NCBI GenBank assembly: GCA_964442745.1
Contig: CAYUAI010000001.1
Span: forward strand, 115,096-179,095
DNA from: CAYUAI01 sp964442745
GTDB taxonomy: Bacteria; Pseudomonadota; Gammaproteobacteria; S012-40
DNA: 64,000 bases
Direction of reading: 5' to 3'
The notes beneath the pieces were generated by a model. The model was not told the DNA's origin. It did not search any database and saw nothing but the letters and a program-made list of their open reading frames with translations. Position numbers and translations under genes: made by a program. This document shows, piece after piece, positions 35,787 through 44,299 of the stretch. Each line of letters begins with the position of its first letter. Positions within the stretch are counted from its first letter, which is position 1.

Positions 35787-37004
35787 TTAGCGGTATGACA
35801 ACCCCATGACTTGCCGCACTTCATCGAGCGTTTCGCGGGCCACATTACGTGCCGCTTCACACCCTTCGCTGATGATATTACGCACAACCTTCGGGTCTTC
35901 GATGTATTCGGCCGCCCGTTCAATCATCGGCCGTTGCTCTTTAAGCACGGCGTCAATGACATGTTGTTTGCATTCTAAACAGCCAATTTTAGCGTTTTGA
36001 CAGCCATCTTGCACCCATTCTTTTAAGCTATCACTGGAATATAGCTGATGAAAATCCCAAACGGGACATTTTTCCGGATTACCGGGGTCTTTTAATCGCA
36101 CTCGAGCAGGATCCGTGGGCATGGTTTTCAGCTTTTGTGAAACGGAGGCCTCAGGCTCTCGTAAACCAATCACATTGCCATAGGATTTAGACATCTTCTG
36201 ACCATCCAAACCGGGGACTCGCGAAGATTGGGTCAATAGCACCTGAGGTTCAGGTAAAATAATCTTACCGCCCCCTTCCAAGAAACCAAATAACCGCTCA
36301 CGGTCACCAATGGAAATATTATGTTGCGACTCCAGCAAAGCCCGCCCGGTTTCCAACGCCTCCACATCACCTTGCTCTTGGTAACGCTTGCGCAACTCGA
36401 AATATAACTTCGCGGTTTTTCGACCCATTTTTTTAGCGGCATTTTGTGCCTTCTCAGCAAAGTCTGGCTCACGACCATAAAGATGATTAAACCGCCTAGC
36501 CACTTCTCGGGTTAATTCCACATGCACCACTTGATCTTCACCCACCGGCACCAATCCCGCTCGATAGATAAGTATGTCAGCACTTTGTAATAAGGGATAT
36601 CCTAAAAAACCATAGGTAGCAAGATCTTTTTCTTTGAGTTTTTCCTGTTGATCCTTATAGGTAGGAACCCGCTCCAACCAACCTAAAGGGGTCATCATCG
36701 ATAACAATAGGTGTAATTCCGCATGTTCTGGCACACGTGACTGAATGAATAATTTAGCGGTGCCTGGATTGACACCGGCCGCCAACCAATCAATCACCAT
36801 TTCCCATACGCTTTCGCCAATCACCGATGGATCTTCATAGTGGGTTGTTAACGCATGCCAATCCGCGATGAAAAAATAACATTCATATTCATGTTGTAAC
36901 GTAATCCAGTTTTTAAGTACCCCATGGTAGTGACCTAGATGCAGCTTACCCGTTGCACGCATACCAGATAACACCCGTTGGTATTGGCTTAGTACTGGCG
37001 TCAA
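35787..37004 (-). CDS. trpS: Tryptophan-tRNA ligase, long form with Fe-S-type cysteine motif
   Basis: Class I aminoacyl-tRNA synthetase of 405 residues that charges tRNA-Trp. The HIGH equivalent is GKLHLGHYHG (19-28) and the KMSKS loop is at 270-274. It is longer than the 334-residue E. coli enzyme because of an insertion at about 175-250. Four cysteines, C313-x21-C335-x6-C342-x2-C345, sit in segments that match the [4Fe-4S]-binding region known in Thermotoga TrpRS. It ends in a normal anticodon-binding helical part. The M50 gene ends 1 base upstream of it. Confidence 0.95.
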   Translation of the reverse strand: MTPVLSQYQRVLSGMRATGKLHLGHYHGVLKNWITLQHEYECYFFIADWHALTTHYEDPSVIGESVWEMVIDWLAAGVNPGTAKLFIQSRVPEHAELHLLLSMMTPLGWLERVPTYKDQQEKLKEKDLATYGFLGYPLLQSADILIYRAGLVPVGEDQVVHVELTREVARRFNHLYGREPDFAEKAQNAAKKMGRKTAKLYFELRKRYQEQGDVEALETGRALLESQHNISIGDRERLFGFLEGGGKIILPEPQVLLTQSSRVPGLDGQKMSKSYGNVIGLREPEASVSQKLKTMPTDPARVRLKDPGNPEKCPVWDFHQLYSSDSLKEWVQDGCQNAKIGCLECKQHVIDAVLKEQRPMIERAAEYIEDPKVVRNIISEGCEAARNVARETLDEVRQVMGLSYR

Positions 37005-37005
37005 A

Positions 37006-37668
37006 TCAACCTCCTATTCCCGCAATAAAATAAAAAAAACTTTGCAATACCGCCAAAGGAGGTAATAAAACCTTCCCTAAGACATCAGTAAATATCAGCG
37101 CTAACAGAATAAAAAGACCATATGGCTCAAGCCGGCTAAGCTGCCAAGCCCATGGCCCTGGCAAGATACCGGTCATTACCCGCCCGCCATCAAGCGGAGG
37201 AATGGGTAATAAGTTTAGCAGCATTAATATCAGGTTTATCAAAATGCCCGCTTCTGCCATTAATACCAAGGGATAAGTAAACGCCGACTCGCTGGCAGTA
37301 AGGCTTAGCGCTAGCGCCAGCAGCATCGCCCAAATAAACGCCATCATTAAATTGACCAAAGGCCCAGCAATGGCGACCAATGCCATATCACGTTTAGGAT
37401 GTTTCAGATTCTCCCAGGTCACCGGCACCGGTTTGGCCCAACCAAAAACAAATCCGCTGCCAAAAGCCAGCAACAATCCAGGTACCAACAGGGTACCGAT
37501 GGGATCGATGTGTTTAAGCGGGTTTAGTGTCAACCGGCCTAACATCATCGCCGTCGAATCTCCAAGTTTTTTGGCTACCCAACCATGCGCCACTTCATGC
37601 ACCGTAATCGCAAACAAAACGGGTAATACCCAAATCGCGATAAGCTGTATTTTATTTAGTTCATCCAT
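37006..37668 (-). CDS. Site-2 protease family metallopeptidase (M50)
   Basis: A 220-residue polytopic membrane protein. The zinc motif HEVAHG is at residues 24-29 in the first helix and the third ligand motif NLLPIPPLDGGR in the C-terminal half; there is no PDZ domain, so it belongs to the short YwhC/Rip-like group. Family members cut substrates inside the membrane; the target is unknown. It is regularly found between yciO and trpS in gammaproteobacteria, as here. Confidence 0.92.
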   Translation of the reverse strand: MDELNKIQLIAIWVLPVLFAITVHEVAHGWVAKKLGDSTAMMLGRLTLNPLKHIDPIGTLLVPGLLLAFGSGFVFGWAKPVPVTWENLKHPKRDMALVAIAGPLVNLMMAFIWAMLLALALSLTASESAFTYPLVLMAEAGILINLILMLLNLLPIPPLDGGRVMTGILPGPWAWQLSRLEPYGLFILLALIFTDVLGKVLLPPLAVLQSFFYFIAGIGG

Positions 37669-37742
37669 ATCGCCTAACGCCGAGACATACTGAAAAGTAA
37701 TCGATCACGATCGCAGTGAGTCACCGATGACACACCCATTCC

Positions 37743-38366
37743 TTATGAAACAAACCAAGCAACGTCCCCTTTTCCTTGCCGCAGTATTTTAGGGCTATCG
37801 CCCAATAAATCGACCACTGTGGTGGGCTCAAGACCGCAGTATCCTCCATCAATAATGAGATCGACTAAGCCACCTAACGTGTCACGCATGTCATAGGGAT
37901 CGATGAGTGGAAATTCATCGTCTGGCAAAACCAAGGTTGTGCTCATTATAGGCTCACCTAAAGAATCTAACAAATCCGCCACAATGCTGTTATCGGGGAC
38001 GCGTAAACCAATGGCTTTTCTTTTCGGGTTCATTAATCGTCGTGGCACTTCATGGGTGGCCTTGAGAATAAAGGTATAGGGACCTGGCGTCAGATTTTTC
38101 ATTAAACGATAGCCCGCATTGTCCACCTGTGCGTACAGGGCAACTTCAGACAAATCTCGGCAAACCAATGTAAAATCGTGTTTTTGATCTAATTGTCTGA
38201 TTTGTCGAATGCGTTCAACGGCCGCCTTATCGCCGAGATGACATCCTAAAGCATAACAAGAGTCAGTCGGATAAATAACGACCCCACCCGATCGAATAAT
38301 AGCCGCCGCCTGGGCAATCAATCGAGCCTGCGGGTTATCGGGATGTATTTGAAAAAACTGGCTCAC
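37743..38366 (-). CDS. yciO: YciO family protein (Sua5/YrdC-like)
   Basis: About 207 residues of the threonylcarbamoyl-AMP synthase superfamily. The GTG at 38366 gives the family N-terminus SQFFQIHPDNPQ and the E. coli YciO length (206); the longer frame to 38414 adds an unlikely leader. Motifs include GGVVIYPTDSCYALGC, LTPGPYTFIL, RVPDNSIVADLLDSLGEPIMSTTL and STTL-distal GLEPTTVVDL. YciO is a TsaC paralogue whose exact role is unsettled, so tRNA t6A synthesis should not be assumed. Lies between rnm and the M50 gene. Confidence 0.9.
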   Translation of the reverse strand: MSQFFQIHPDNPQARLIAQAAAIIRSGGVVIYPTDSCYALGCHLGDKAAVERIRQIRQLDQKHDFTLVCRDLSEVALYAQVDNAGYRLMKNLTPGPYTFILKATHEVPRRLMNPKRKAIGLRVPDNSIVADLLDSLGEPIMSTTLVLPDDEFPLIDPYDMRDTLGGLVDLIIDGGYCGLEPTTVVDLLGDSPKILRQGKGDVAWFVS

Positions 38367-38456
38367 AGCATTCCATACTCTAACAATAAAGATTCGTCCA
38401 AAATAAAAAACCAAACCCGTCGATATATCACTCAGCTGGCCGTACCGCCTTCCATT

Positions 38457-39302
38457 TTACACGGATAACTCCCAATCTTGCCAAATGGGATGACACACTG
38501 CCGGTAAGGCTAACTTCGCACCTAAATCATTCCAAACGTTATCCGGCGAATGAAAATCAGACCCAACAGAAGCCAATAAACCCGTTTTTTGCGTCAATCT
38601 AGCCATATTTTCCCGGTCCGATGGATGGTTATTACCCGAGACCACTTCCATGCCAACGCCACCGAGTGCTTTAAATTCTGTCAACAAAGCCGATAAGCGA
38701 CCCACGGTCATTTTATATCTCATCGGATGCGCAATAACGGCTTGGCCACCTGCCGCATTAATCCATGCCACCGCCTCCGCTAAACCTGTCCATTCACTGT
38801 GCACATAAGCACAACCATTGCGCCCCAACCAATGTTTAAAAGCCTTTTGATTATCCTTAGCGATGTTTCTTTGGACCAAAAGTCGAGCAAAGTGGGTGCG
38901 AGTCGCCGCCGCCGAGCCCGCCAACGCTGTCACATCAGCCAACACCCGGTCAAGGCCGCATTTCTCTAATTTAGCGGAAATTTGCTGAGTCCGTTCGATC
39001 CGCTTTAACTGTAATTCGGCCAAACCGGCCATTAATGCCGAATGGTTTGGATCGATATTTAATCCGACAATATGCAGCACCGTTTGATTCCAGGTCACTG
39101 AAATTTCCACGCCATTAATTAGCTGAATCCCCAAGGCTTGAGCCACTTCGCGAGCATCGGCAAGCCCACCAGTTGAATCATGATCTGTCAACGCCAATAC
39201 ATTAACGCCTTTTTGATGGGCACGCTCCACGAGATGTTGCGGTGACAGAGTGCCATCGGAATAGGTCGAGTGACAATGTAAATCAATACATAACGACGTC
39301 AT
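38457..39302 (-). CDS. rnm: RNase AM, PHP-domain 5'-3' exoribonuclease (YciV/TrpH)
   Basis: A 281-residue PHP-fold metallo-nuclease. Metal ligands are visible in DLHCHSTYSDG, LTDHDSTGG, GVEIS, IAHPMRY and SVGSDFHSP. E. coli YciV is RNase AM, which matures the 5' ends of 5S, 16S and 23S rRNA. The ATG overlaps the acpS stop by 4 bases. Sits upstream of yciO as in E. coli. Confidence 0.93.
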   Translation of the reverse strand: MTSLCIDLHCHSTYSDGTLSPQHLVERAHQKGVNVLALTDHDSTGGLADAREVAQALGIQLINGVEISVTWNQTVLHIVGLNIDPNHSALMAGLAELQLKRIERTQQISAKLEKCGLDRVLADVTALAGSAAATRTHFARLLVQRNIAKDNQKAFKHWLGRNGCAYVHSEWTGLAEAVAWINAAGGQAVIAHPMRYKMTVGRLSALLTEFKALGGVGMEVVSGNNHPSDRENMARLTQKTGLLASVGSDFHSPDNVWNDLGAKLALPAVCHPIWQDWELSV

Positions 39303-39718
39303 GACATCCCCTCATTGCCATAGGGCTCATGACGGGTATTCGTCGTCACTAGCACCACGTAAGCAATCGCGTAATCTGTTTCGTCAGCTAAACTCAGATG
39401 CACTTGATCAATTTGGTGACGCTCACAAAAAACTTGGCCTTGCCCGTGAAAAGCGAATTTTGGACAACCTAACGCATTATGCACCACACTGATCGAGCGC
39501 AACGACAATCCGTCCCGAAAACCGGTGCCAAAGGCTTTGGCAATCGCTTCTTTGGCGGCAAACCGTTTGGCTAAAAAATGGGCTGGCCTGGTGGCTTCCG
39601 CATAGCCCAGCATCTCCTTGTCGGTGAGTAGCTTGCGGGCAAATGCAAGGCCGAATTGATCGATATTCCGCCGTATTCTGGCCACCTCGACAATGTCGGT
39701 GCCAATACCAAATATCAT
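39299..39718 (-). CDS. acpS: Holo-[acyl-carrier-protein] synthase AcpS
   Basis: A 139-residue enzyme that moves 4'-phosphopantetheine from CoA to acyl carrier protein. Mg-binding Asp8 is in GIGTDIVEV and the second motif is KRFAAKEAIAKAFGTG. Overlaps pdxJ by 4 bases upstream and rnm by 4 bases downstream, so all three are probably coupled. Confidence 0.96.
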   Translation of the reverse strand: MIFGIGTDIVEVARIRRNIDQFGLAFARKLLTDKEMLGYAEATRPAHFLAKRFAAKEAIAKAFGTGFRDGLSLRSISVVHNALGCPKFAFHGQGQVFCERHQIDQVHLSLADETDYAIAYVVLVTTNTRHEPYGNEGMS

Positions 39719-40455
39719 ACCCGCGCCTCGCGCATCAATTGCTTCATTTCGCTGACCGCCTTAGGCAAGCCCACAAAAATAGCACGCGCCACAATCGCAT
39801 GACCGATATTTAATTCACGAATTGGCGATATCGCCGCAATGGACTCCACATTATGATAATGCAAACCGTGTCCAGCATTCACCTGCAAACCCAACTCCTG
39901 CCCAAAATTGACAGCGGTCACAATACGATCCCATTCTTTTGCCCGCTGGGTGGGGTCTGGAGCACTCGCAAAATGTCCCGTATGAATTTCCACGGCAGGT
40001 GCCCCAACGTCTTTCGCCGCCGCGACCTGCTCACAATCCGCATCAATGAATAAAGACACTTTTACTTGCGCTTTTTTTAATCGCTCACAAGCCTCACGCA
40101 ATCGTGTTATTTGACTTTTAACATCCAAACCACCTTCAGTGGTCAACTCCTCGCGCCGCTCAGGTACCAAACAGCAATCTGCAGGCTGCACGGTTTCAGC
40201 CATTGTTAGCATGGCTTCTGTCACCGCCATTTCGAGATTCATACGCGTCTGTAAACAATCCTTGAGCAGGTAGACATCACGCTCTTGAATATGACGCCGG
40301 TCCTCTCGTAAATGCAGTGTAATACTATCCGCGCCGGCTTGCTCCGCCTGCAAAGCCGCCTGGAGAGGCTCGGGATAACGCGTGCCACGTGCCTGCCGAA
40401 GTGTCGCCACATGATCAATATTCACACCGAGCAATATGTCATTCTGTTTGGTCAA
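39715..40455 (-). CDS. pdxJ: Pyridoxine 5'-phosphate synthase PdxJ
   Basis: A 246-residue TIM-barrel enzyme that joins 1-deoxyxylulose 5-phosphate and 3-amino-2-oxopropyl phosphate in the DXP-dependent vitamin B6 route. Signature segments: LGVNIDHVATLRQARGT, DSITLHLREDRRHI, LEMAVTEAM, VSLFID and NAGHGLHYHN. pdxJ-acpS adjacency is conserved in gammaproteobacteria, where recO usually precedes; recO is absent here. Confidence 0.97.
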   Translation of the reverse strand: MTKQNDILLGVNIDHVATLRQARGTRYPEPLQAALQAEQAGADSITLHLREDRRHIQERDVYLLKDCLQTRMNLEMAVTEAMLTMAETVQPADCCLVPERREELTTEGGLDVKSQITRLREACERLKKAQVKVSLFIDADCEQVAAAKDVGAPAVEIHTGHFASAPDPTQRAKEWDRIVTAVNFGQELGLQVNAGHGLHYHNVESIAAISPIRELNIGHAIVARAIFVGLPKAVSEMKQLMREARV

Positions 40456-40666
40456 GGTATTTTCCTGAGATTACGCTGGCAAATCGAGGATAGTAGCACA
40501 ATTAATCAATCATTTCCGTATTCTAGATACAGCCTATATCGCCTCATAGCGAATGATTTTGCGTTTATTCAGGGAAAACAGATCGTAGGGGCGAACACGG
40601 TGGCAGGCTTGAGGCGACGGCACTTATCTCAGCGCCCGAAGCCCACAAAAGCCAAAAAATAGACAA

Positions 40667-41611
40667 TTAGCCGAACAAGGGCGTTAATGCATCAGCCAAC
40701 TCTCTTGGGTGAAATTTTGGCACATAGAGATCCGCACCTACGTCTTTACCGATGGCAATGTTCGCCGTCGCAGAGAGAGAGGAATGCATGACAACGGGTA
40801 AATGTGAAAAGCGTGGATCATTTTTTATTTTTTTAGTTAACACATAACCATCCATTTCCGGCATTTCAATGTCGGTTAACACAACGTTCACAAAGTCGCC
40901 AAGTGGTCGTTTTGTGGCTTCGGCCCGCTGCTGCAACTCCAATAATTTTTCCCAAGCTTCTCGTCCGTTGCGGGTGGCAATACCTGTGATTCCGATCTTA
41001 GATAAGGTGGTTTCAATTTGTTTACGGGCCACTGAAGAATCATCCGCATATAACACGTTTGCTTTGACGCTCAGCGGCTCAAGCTCTAAAAACGCCTCAT
41101 GATTTTGACCAAACTCTGCGGTTTCAAAAAGGATTTTTTCCACATCCAATATCATCACAATCCGCTTGTCTTGCAATTCAGTCACCGCGGTAACCAATCC
41201 CCCCATGCGATGCGCCAACATCGAAGGCGGTACTTTAATTTCGTTCCACTCCATCCTGAGAATATGTTCTACTGAGTTCACTAATAACGCCTGGGTATTG
41301 CGATTGTATTCTGTCACAATCAAAATATTAGGCGAATCTCGTACCGCCATGCCACAAAATTTAGCCAGATTAATGACGGGCACCATGACACCACGTAAAC
41401 TCACTAAGCCTTCGACAGCCGGCGGGGTATCAGGGGCATGGGTAATCGACGGCGCATGCATGACTTCTCGCACCTTAAAAACGTTGATCCCAAAGACTTC
41501 TTCGCGTCCAACGTTGTGGTCAAGTCCCAAGCTGAACAATAAAACTTCTAAACGATTTGCCCCAGCTAAACTTGTTCGCTCATCAACTGAGGTTATAAAA
41601 TTTTTTTCCAT
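40667..41611 (-). CDS. cheV: Chemotaxis coupling protein CheV (CheW-REC)
   Basis: About 314 residues from the ATG at 41611 (frame open to 41650). The N-terminal CheW-like domain (about 15-165) includes RLEVLLFSLG, FGINVFKVREV and LVSLRGVMVPVINL. The C-terminal receiver domain (about 180-314) has LYADDSSVAR, the phospho-acceptor region LTDIEMPEMDGY and the lysine in YVPKFHPREL. It couples receptors to CheA and can act as a phosphate sink. No other che genes lie next to it. Confidence 0.94.
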   Translation of the reverse strand: MEKNFITSVDERTSLAGANRLEVLLFSLGLDHNVGREEVFGINVFKVREVMHAPSITHAPDTPPAVEGLVSLRGVMVPVINLAKFCGMAVRDSPNILIVTEYNRNTQALLVNSVEHILRMEWNEIKVPPSMLAHRMGGLVTAVTELQDKRIVMILDVEKILFETAEFGQNHEAFLELEPLSVKANVLYADDSSVARKQIETTLSKIGITGIATRNGREAWEKLLELQQRAEATKRPLGDFVNVVLTDIEMPEMDGYVLTKKIKNDPRFSHLPVVMHSSLSATANIAIGKDVGADLYVPKFHPRELADALTPLFG

Positions 41612-41973
41612 TTCCCAACCGCCATAGTTTAAAAATGCCAGGAGACCCAAATACTTTCTTCTCTCTGACTCAGCGCCGTGCGAAAATCATTCCGTAAAAG
41701 TCACCAATACACTGAAGAGCGCCGACAAAGACACCAAGCTATCGGTTATCGAAGATATTTCCTGAACCGAGGTCGTGCAACAATGACCTAACGATTAACC
41801 TTTTCATTGACGATACGTTATGTACCCTAAATGTTAATATCCAAGGCCATCCGTTTTTTCGGTCATTCACCCACCAAGACCCCATAAGGAACAGTGAAAC
41901 AGTGGTTTAATTTTTTCATCCATTTGTTTTCTGTCTTCTTATGTTTTATTTTTCAGATCAAGGATTATCCAGC
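41612..41973. other. Intergenic region, 362 bp, divergent cheV / tlpA-like
   Basis: No gene seen. TTGACG at 41807-41812 is a good -35 box but is followed only by poor -10 candidates near 41830-41840. Confidence 0.35.
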
Positions 41974-42453
41974 ATGTTAAAAACTATCACAATCATTGCC
42001 CTTCTATTGTCAATGTCACCGTTTTATGTATCGGCGAATCCAGCCCCCCAATTTGAGCTAACCAGTCGCAGCGGCGCCGTATCGCTAGCCGCCTTAAAAG
42101 GCAAAGTGATTTATCTGGATTTTTGGGCATCTTGGTGTGGCCCCTGCCGAAAATCATTCCCTTGGATGAATGAAATACAAGCGAAGTATGAAAAGGATGG
42201 CTTTGTGGTACTGGCCATCAATCTCGACAGAAAACGCCAACAGGCAGATGAATTTTTAGCCGAGACACCCGCCAACTTTACCATCGCCTTTGACCCGTCG
42301 GGCAAGACAGCGGATGATTACCGAGTCATGGGCATGCCAACCTCTTATATTATAGACCGCACGGGTGAGATCAAAGCCAGCCATATTGGCTTTTTAACAA
42401 AAGATCAAACAAAACTGGAGGAGCACATCAAAACCGCCTTAGGAAAACAGTGA
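41974..42453 (+). CDS. TlpA-like periplasmic thioredoxin
   Basis: A 159-residue exported thioredoxin-fold protein; the ATG at 41974 begins a signal peptide (MLKTITIIALLLSMSPFYVSA) and has AAGGA 9 bases upstream. The active site is WCGPC (54-58) within YLDFWASWCGPCRKSFPWM; GMPTSYIID gives the cis-proline. The TlpA/ResA type usually reduces disulphides in the periplasm, for example in cytochrome c maturation; the partner is not visible here. Confidence 0.9.
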   Translation: MLKTITIIALLLSMSPFYVSANPAPQFELTSRSGAVSLAALKGKVIYLDFWASWCGPCRKSFPWMNEIQAKYEKDGFVVLAINLDRKRQQADEFLAETPANFTIAFDPSGKTADDYRVMGMPTSYIIDRTGEIKASHIGFLTKDQTKLEEHIKTALGKQ

Positions 42454-42814
42454 ATCACCGTAAGTCTGTGAGTAAACGCCTATTTTATGGTCTTGCCTAA
42501 TATCATTGATTCATCAAATCTGGCATTTTAATGGGTAACCATCCCACCCTGAAAACATGACCCAACTTAAAAAGAAATTGAAATTAGCTTCATTTATTTC
42601 TAATATTAATAAGTAGGCGCCAAGATTTGACGGCATTATATGGTAGTGAAGCCCCCAAGTATTGGGTGTAGTCGCTCGTTATTTTGCGCTTGACACCGAC
42701 TAGCAAGACAATATAAAAAAAAATTTTACTAGCGTACCCAATAATCCCACAAGGAACAAGAGAAAATGCAAATTCAATGCGCACGATTTCTCTTACAATA
42801 TGAGGAGGATGAAT
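42454..42814. other. Intergenic region, 361 bp, with promoter
   Basis: It holds a good promoter (42690-42717) and, upstream of it, a short hairpin CCCAA-GTA-TTGGG at about 42655-42667. A 30-codon frame from 42766 (AAGGA upstream) overlaps the next gene in another frame and could be a leader peptide. Confidence 0.4.
42690..42717 (+). promoter_or_regulatory. Sigma-70-type promoter of the 64-aa ORF
   Basis: Consensus TTGACA (42690-42695), a 16-base spacer and TATAAA (42712-42717). This is the best promoter match seen outside the ribosomal cluster and drives the small ORF at 42815 with a leader of about 90 bases. Confidence 0.7.
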
Positions 42815-43009
42815 ATGAACAGAGACATTCAGCCAGAGGTCTTAGAAGCTATTTTTGAGGAAGCCTTAGAAGAACGCAAAAATAACGGTTGCCGACGACA
42901 GCGCAAATCGATGGCGACAAATGTCCCATCCCAAGCAGAACATGATCGTCGCAAAGCTAACGCCGACCGCCGAGCACTCAGTCAAAGCCACAATAGAAAC
43001 ACGCATTAG
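42815..43009 (+). CDS. Small basic hypothetical protein (64 aa)
   Basis: From the ATG at 42815 the product has 64 residues: an acidic helical start (VLEAIFEEALEERKNNG) and a basic, hydrophilic tail containing HDRRKANADRRALSQ. The start is fixed by a perfect AGGAGG 6 bases upstream, which lies inside a longer frame starting at 42800. A consensus promoter precedes it, so it should be well expressed. No family recognised; the DRRxxxxDRR pattern could bind nucleic acid or an acidic partner. Confidence 0.65.
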   Translation: MNRDIQPEVLEAIFEEALEERKNNGCRRQRKSMATNVPSQAEHDRRKANADRRALSQSHNRNTH

Positions 43010-43087
43010 CGTGGGTCCTATTCATCAAGCGAAAGACCTAAAAGGAGTCTTTCCATAAAAAACCCAAATCAAGTCAGTCCAGATAAA

Positions 43088-43132
43088 CCCGCGTTTTCCT
43101 CGATGCAGTATTTTTCGAGGAAAAAATGCGGG
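43088..43132. terminator. Long stem-loop between convergent small genes
   Basis: CCCGCGTTTTCCTCGA (43088-43103) pairs with TCGAGGAAAAAATGCGGG (43115-43132) apart from a small internal bulge. It starts 5 bases past the stop of the minus-strand gene at 43138 and likely ends transcripts from one or both sides, though no long T run follows the stem. Confidence 0.55.
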
Positions 43133-43137
43133 GCTAA

Positions 43138-43812
43138 TTAAAAAGCACCAAACACCAAACTGACATGAAAGGCAACCCCACCCAAACGACGACACCCAGC
43201 ACATTGGTTTTTTTGTAAATTGATATGCCGATACGATGCACCTAAGGCAATGCCTGCCCGGCTTTTATAAATTCTTTTAGGCGCTAACAACACAGCAATA
43301 CTCGGTTCAAATACAGAAAAACCCGTTAACGACGCCGAGTCATCTAAACTCCCTCCACCAATGAGCACACCAAAATGAACGAGCTTAGGCGGTTTAATAC
43401 GCGCCACATAAGCCAATAAAATTCCCCCATAAGTGAGCGGCTTACCCGAATGCTTTAAGATATCCGTGGTCCGATAAGCCGCTCCCCCCAAAATATACGT
43501 ATTTTTAAATGTCCAGCCGCTTTTAAATCCTAATAAGTAATGCCTTTCCTGATCAATTCGTGTAGCTTTAATAGCGGCCTCAAAATAACCATCGCTTATC
43601 TTATTAATGACCATCGTGCCAGTTGCAATAATATCCTCAGCTTCATCAGCAACCATCTTCCCGCTAAAGCACACCATGGCTAATGACAAAAGACTGATTA
43701 GCCCAACGTTAATCGTCCATTCGTACCCTATATTTTCTTGCCAGGTATCCAACCCCTTATCCTCAATCGTATTGATCACCTTGTTTACCGGGGAACAATA
43801 ACCGGCTACCAC
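43138..43812 (-). CDS. Hypothetical outer-membrane-like protein
   Basis: A 224-codon frame opening with GTG. A probable signal sequence sits internally (VGLISLLSLAMVCFSGKMVA, about residues 36-55), so the true start is uncertain: the first 35 residues do not look like a normal leader, and non-ATG starts (for example the TTG after AAGGGG) are possible. The mature part alternates polar and apolar residues in beta-strand fashion (LLGFKSGWTFKNTYILGGAAYR, AGIALGASYRHINL) and ends in Phe (VSLVFGAF), as in small beta-barrels. No family recognised. Confidence 0.55.
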   Translation of the reverse strand: MVAGYCSPVNKVINTIEDKGLDTWQENIGYEWTINVGLISLLSLAMVCFSGKMVADEAEDIIATGTMVINKISDGYFEAAIKATRIDQERHYLLGFKSGWTFKNTYILGGAAYRTTDILKHSGKPLTYGGILLAYVARIKPPKLVHFGVLIGGGSLDDSASLTGFSVFEPSIAVLLAPKRIYKSRAGIALGASYRHINLQKNQCAGCRRLGGVAFHVSLVFGAF

Positions 43813-44299
43813 CGAACTTGTCCGGGTGCAAAATGTAGGTTGAACCTGAAAACTTCAGTAGAGTCTCATTGATTAACTCTATCTGATACGTAGCACCGTG
43901 ACAAATGGCGACATGGAGAAGTAATTCATACTAAAAAGTAGATGATAACAACGGACTTCACCGGCAATCTCCTTCGGTCAGCCAAGCAATCCAACACGTA
44001 GGCTGGTACGTTAGGGGGGACAGGAGGTAACTTACATATTGACTAGTCATCAGACAACAAGGGACGAACGGCACAACAGCCATGATCATGGCTAATGTTA
44101 GCGAACTGAATTATTTTAATCTGAGCTATTTCATGGCACAAACTTGGCAGCTCAAGGCGCGTTTGTTATCCAAATGCGTTCTTTTTTATCTAAGGCATCA
44201 GTCCGTGTGTCAAAATAACTTGGACAAACCATGCTATTTCACTCAAATTAGGCGAGTCTAGATTTTAGCGTTGTTCACGCTATATTAGCAGACCTCCTG
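43813..44299. other. Intergenic region, 487 bp
   Basis: No gene recognised. Features are a near-perfect Shine-Dalgarno at 44022-44027 with no ATG after it (first start-like codon TTG at 44039, then an 18-codon frame), a 16-bp perfect palindrome at 44078-44093, and a hairpin TAGCGT/ACGCTA (44266-44271 and 44277-44282) about 18 bases past the malQ stop. Confidence 0.45.
44078..44093. repeat. 16-bp perfect palindrome
   Basis: AGCCATGATCATGGCT reads the same on both strands and contains a GATC site. It is isolated in a gene-free stretch; an operator or small hairpin is possible. Confidence 0.5.

Noticed and set aside
41807..41840. TTGACG box before the tlpA-like gene
   Set aside because: No acceptable -10 element at 16-18 bases.
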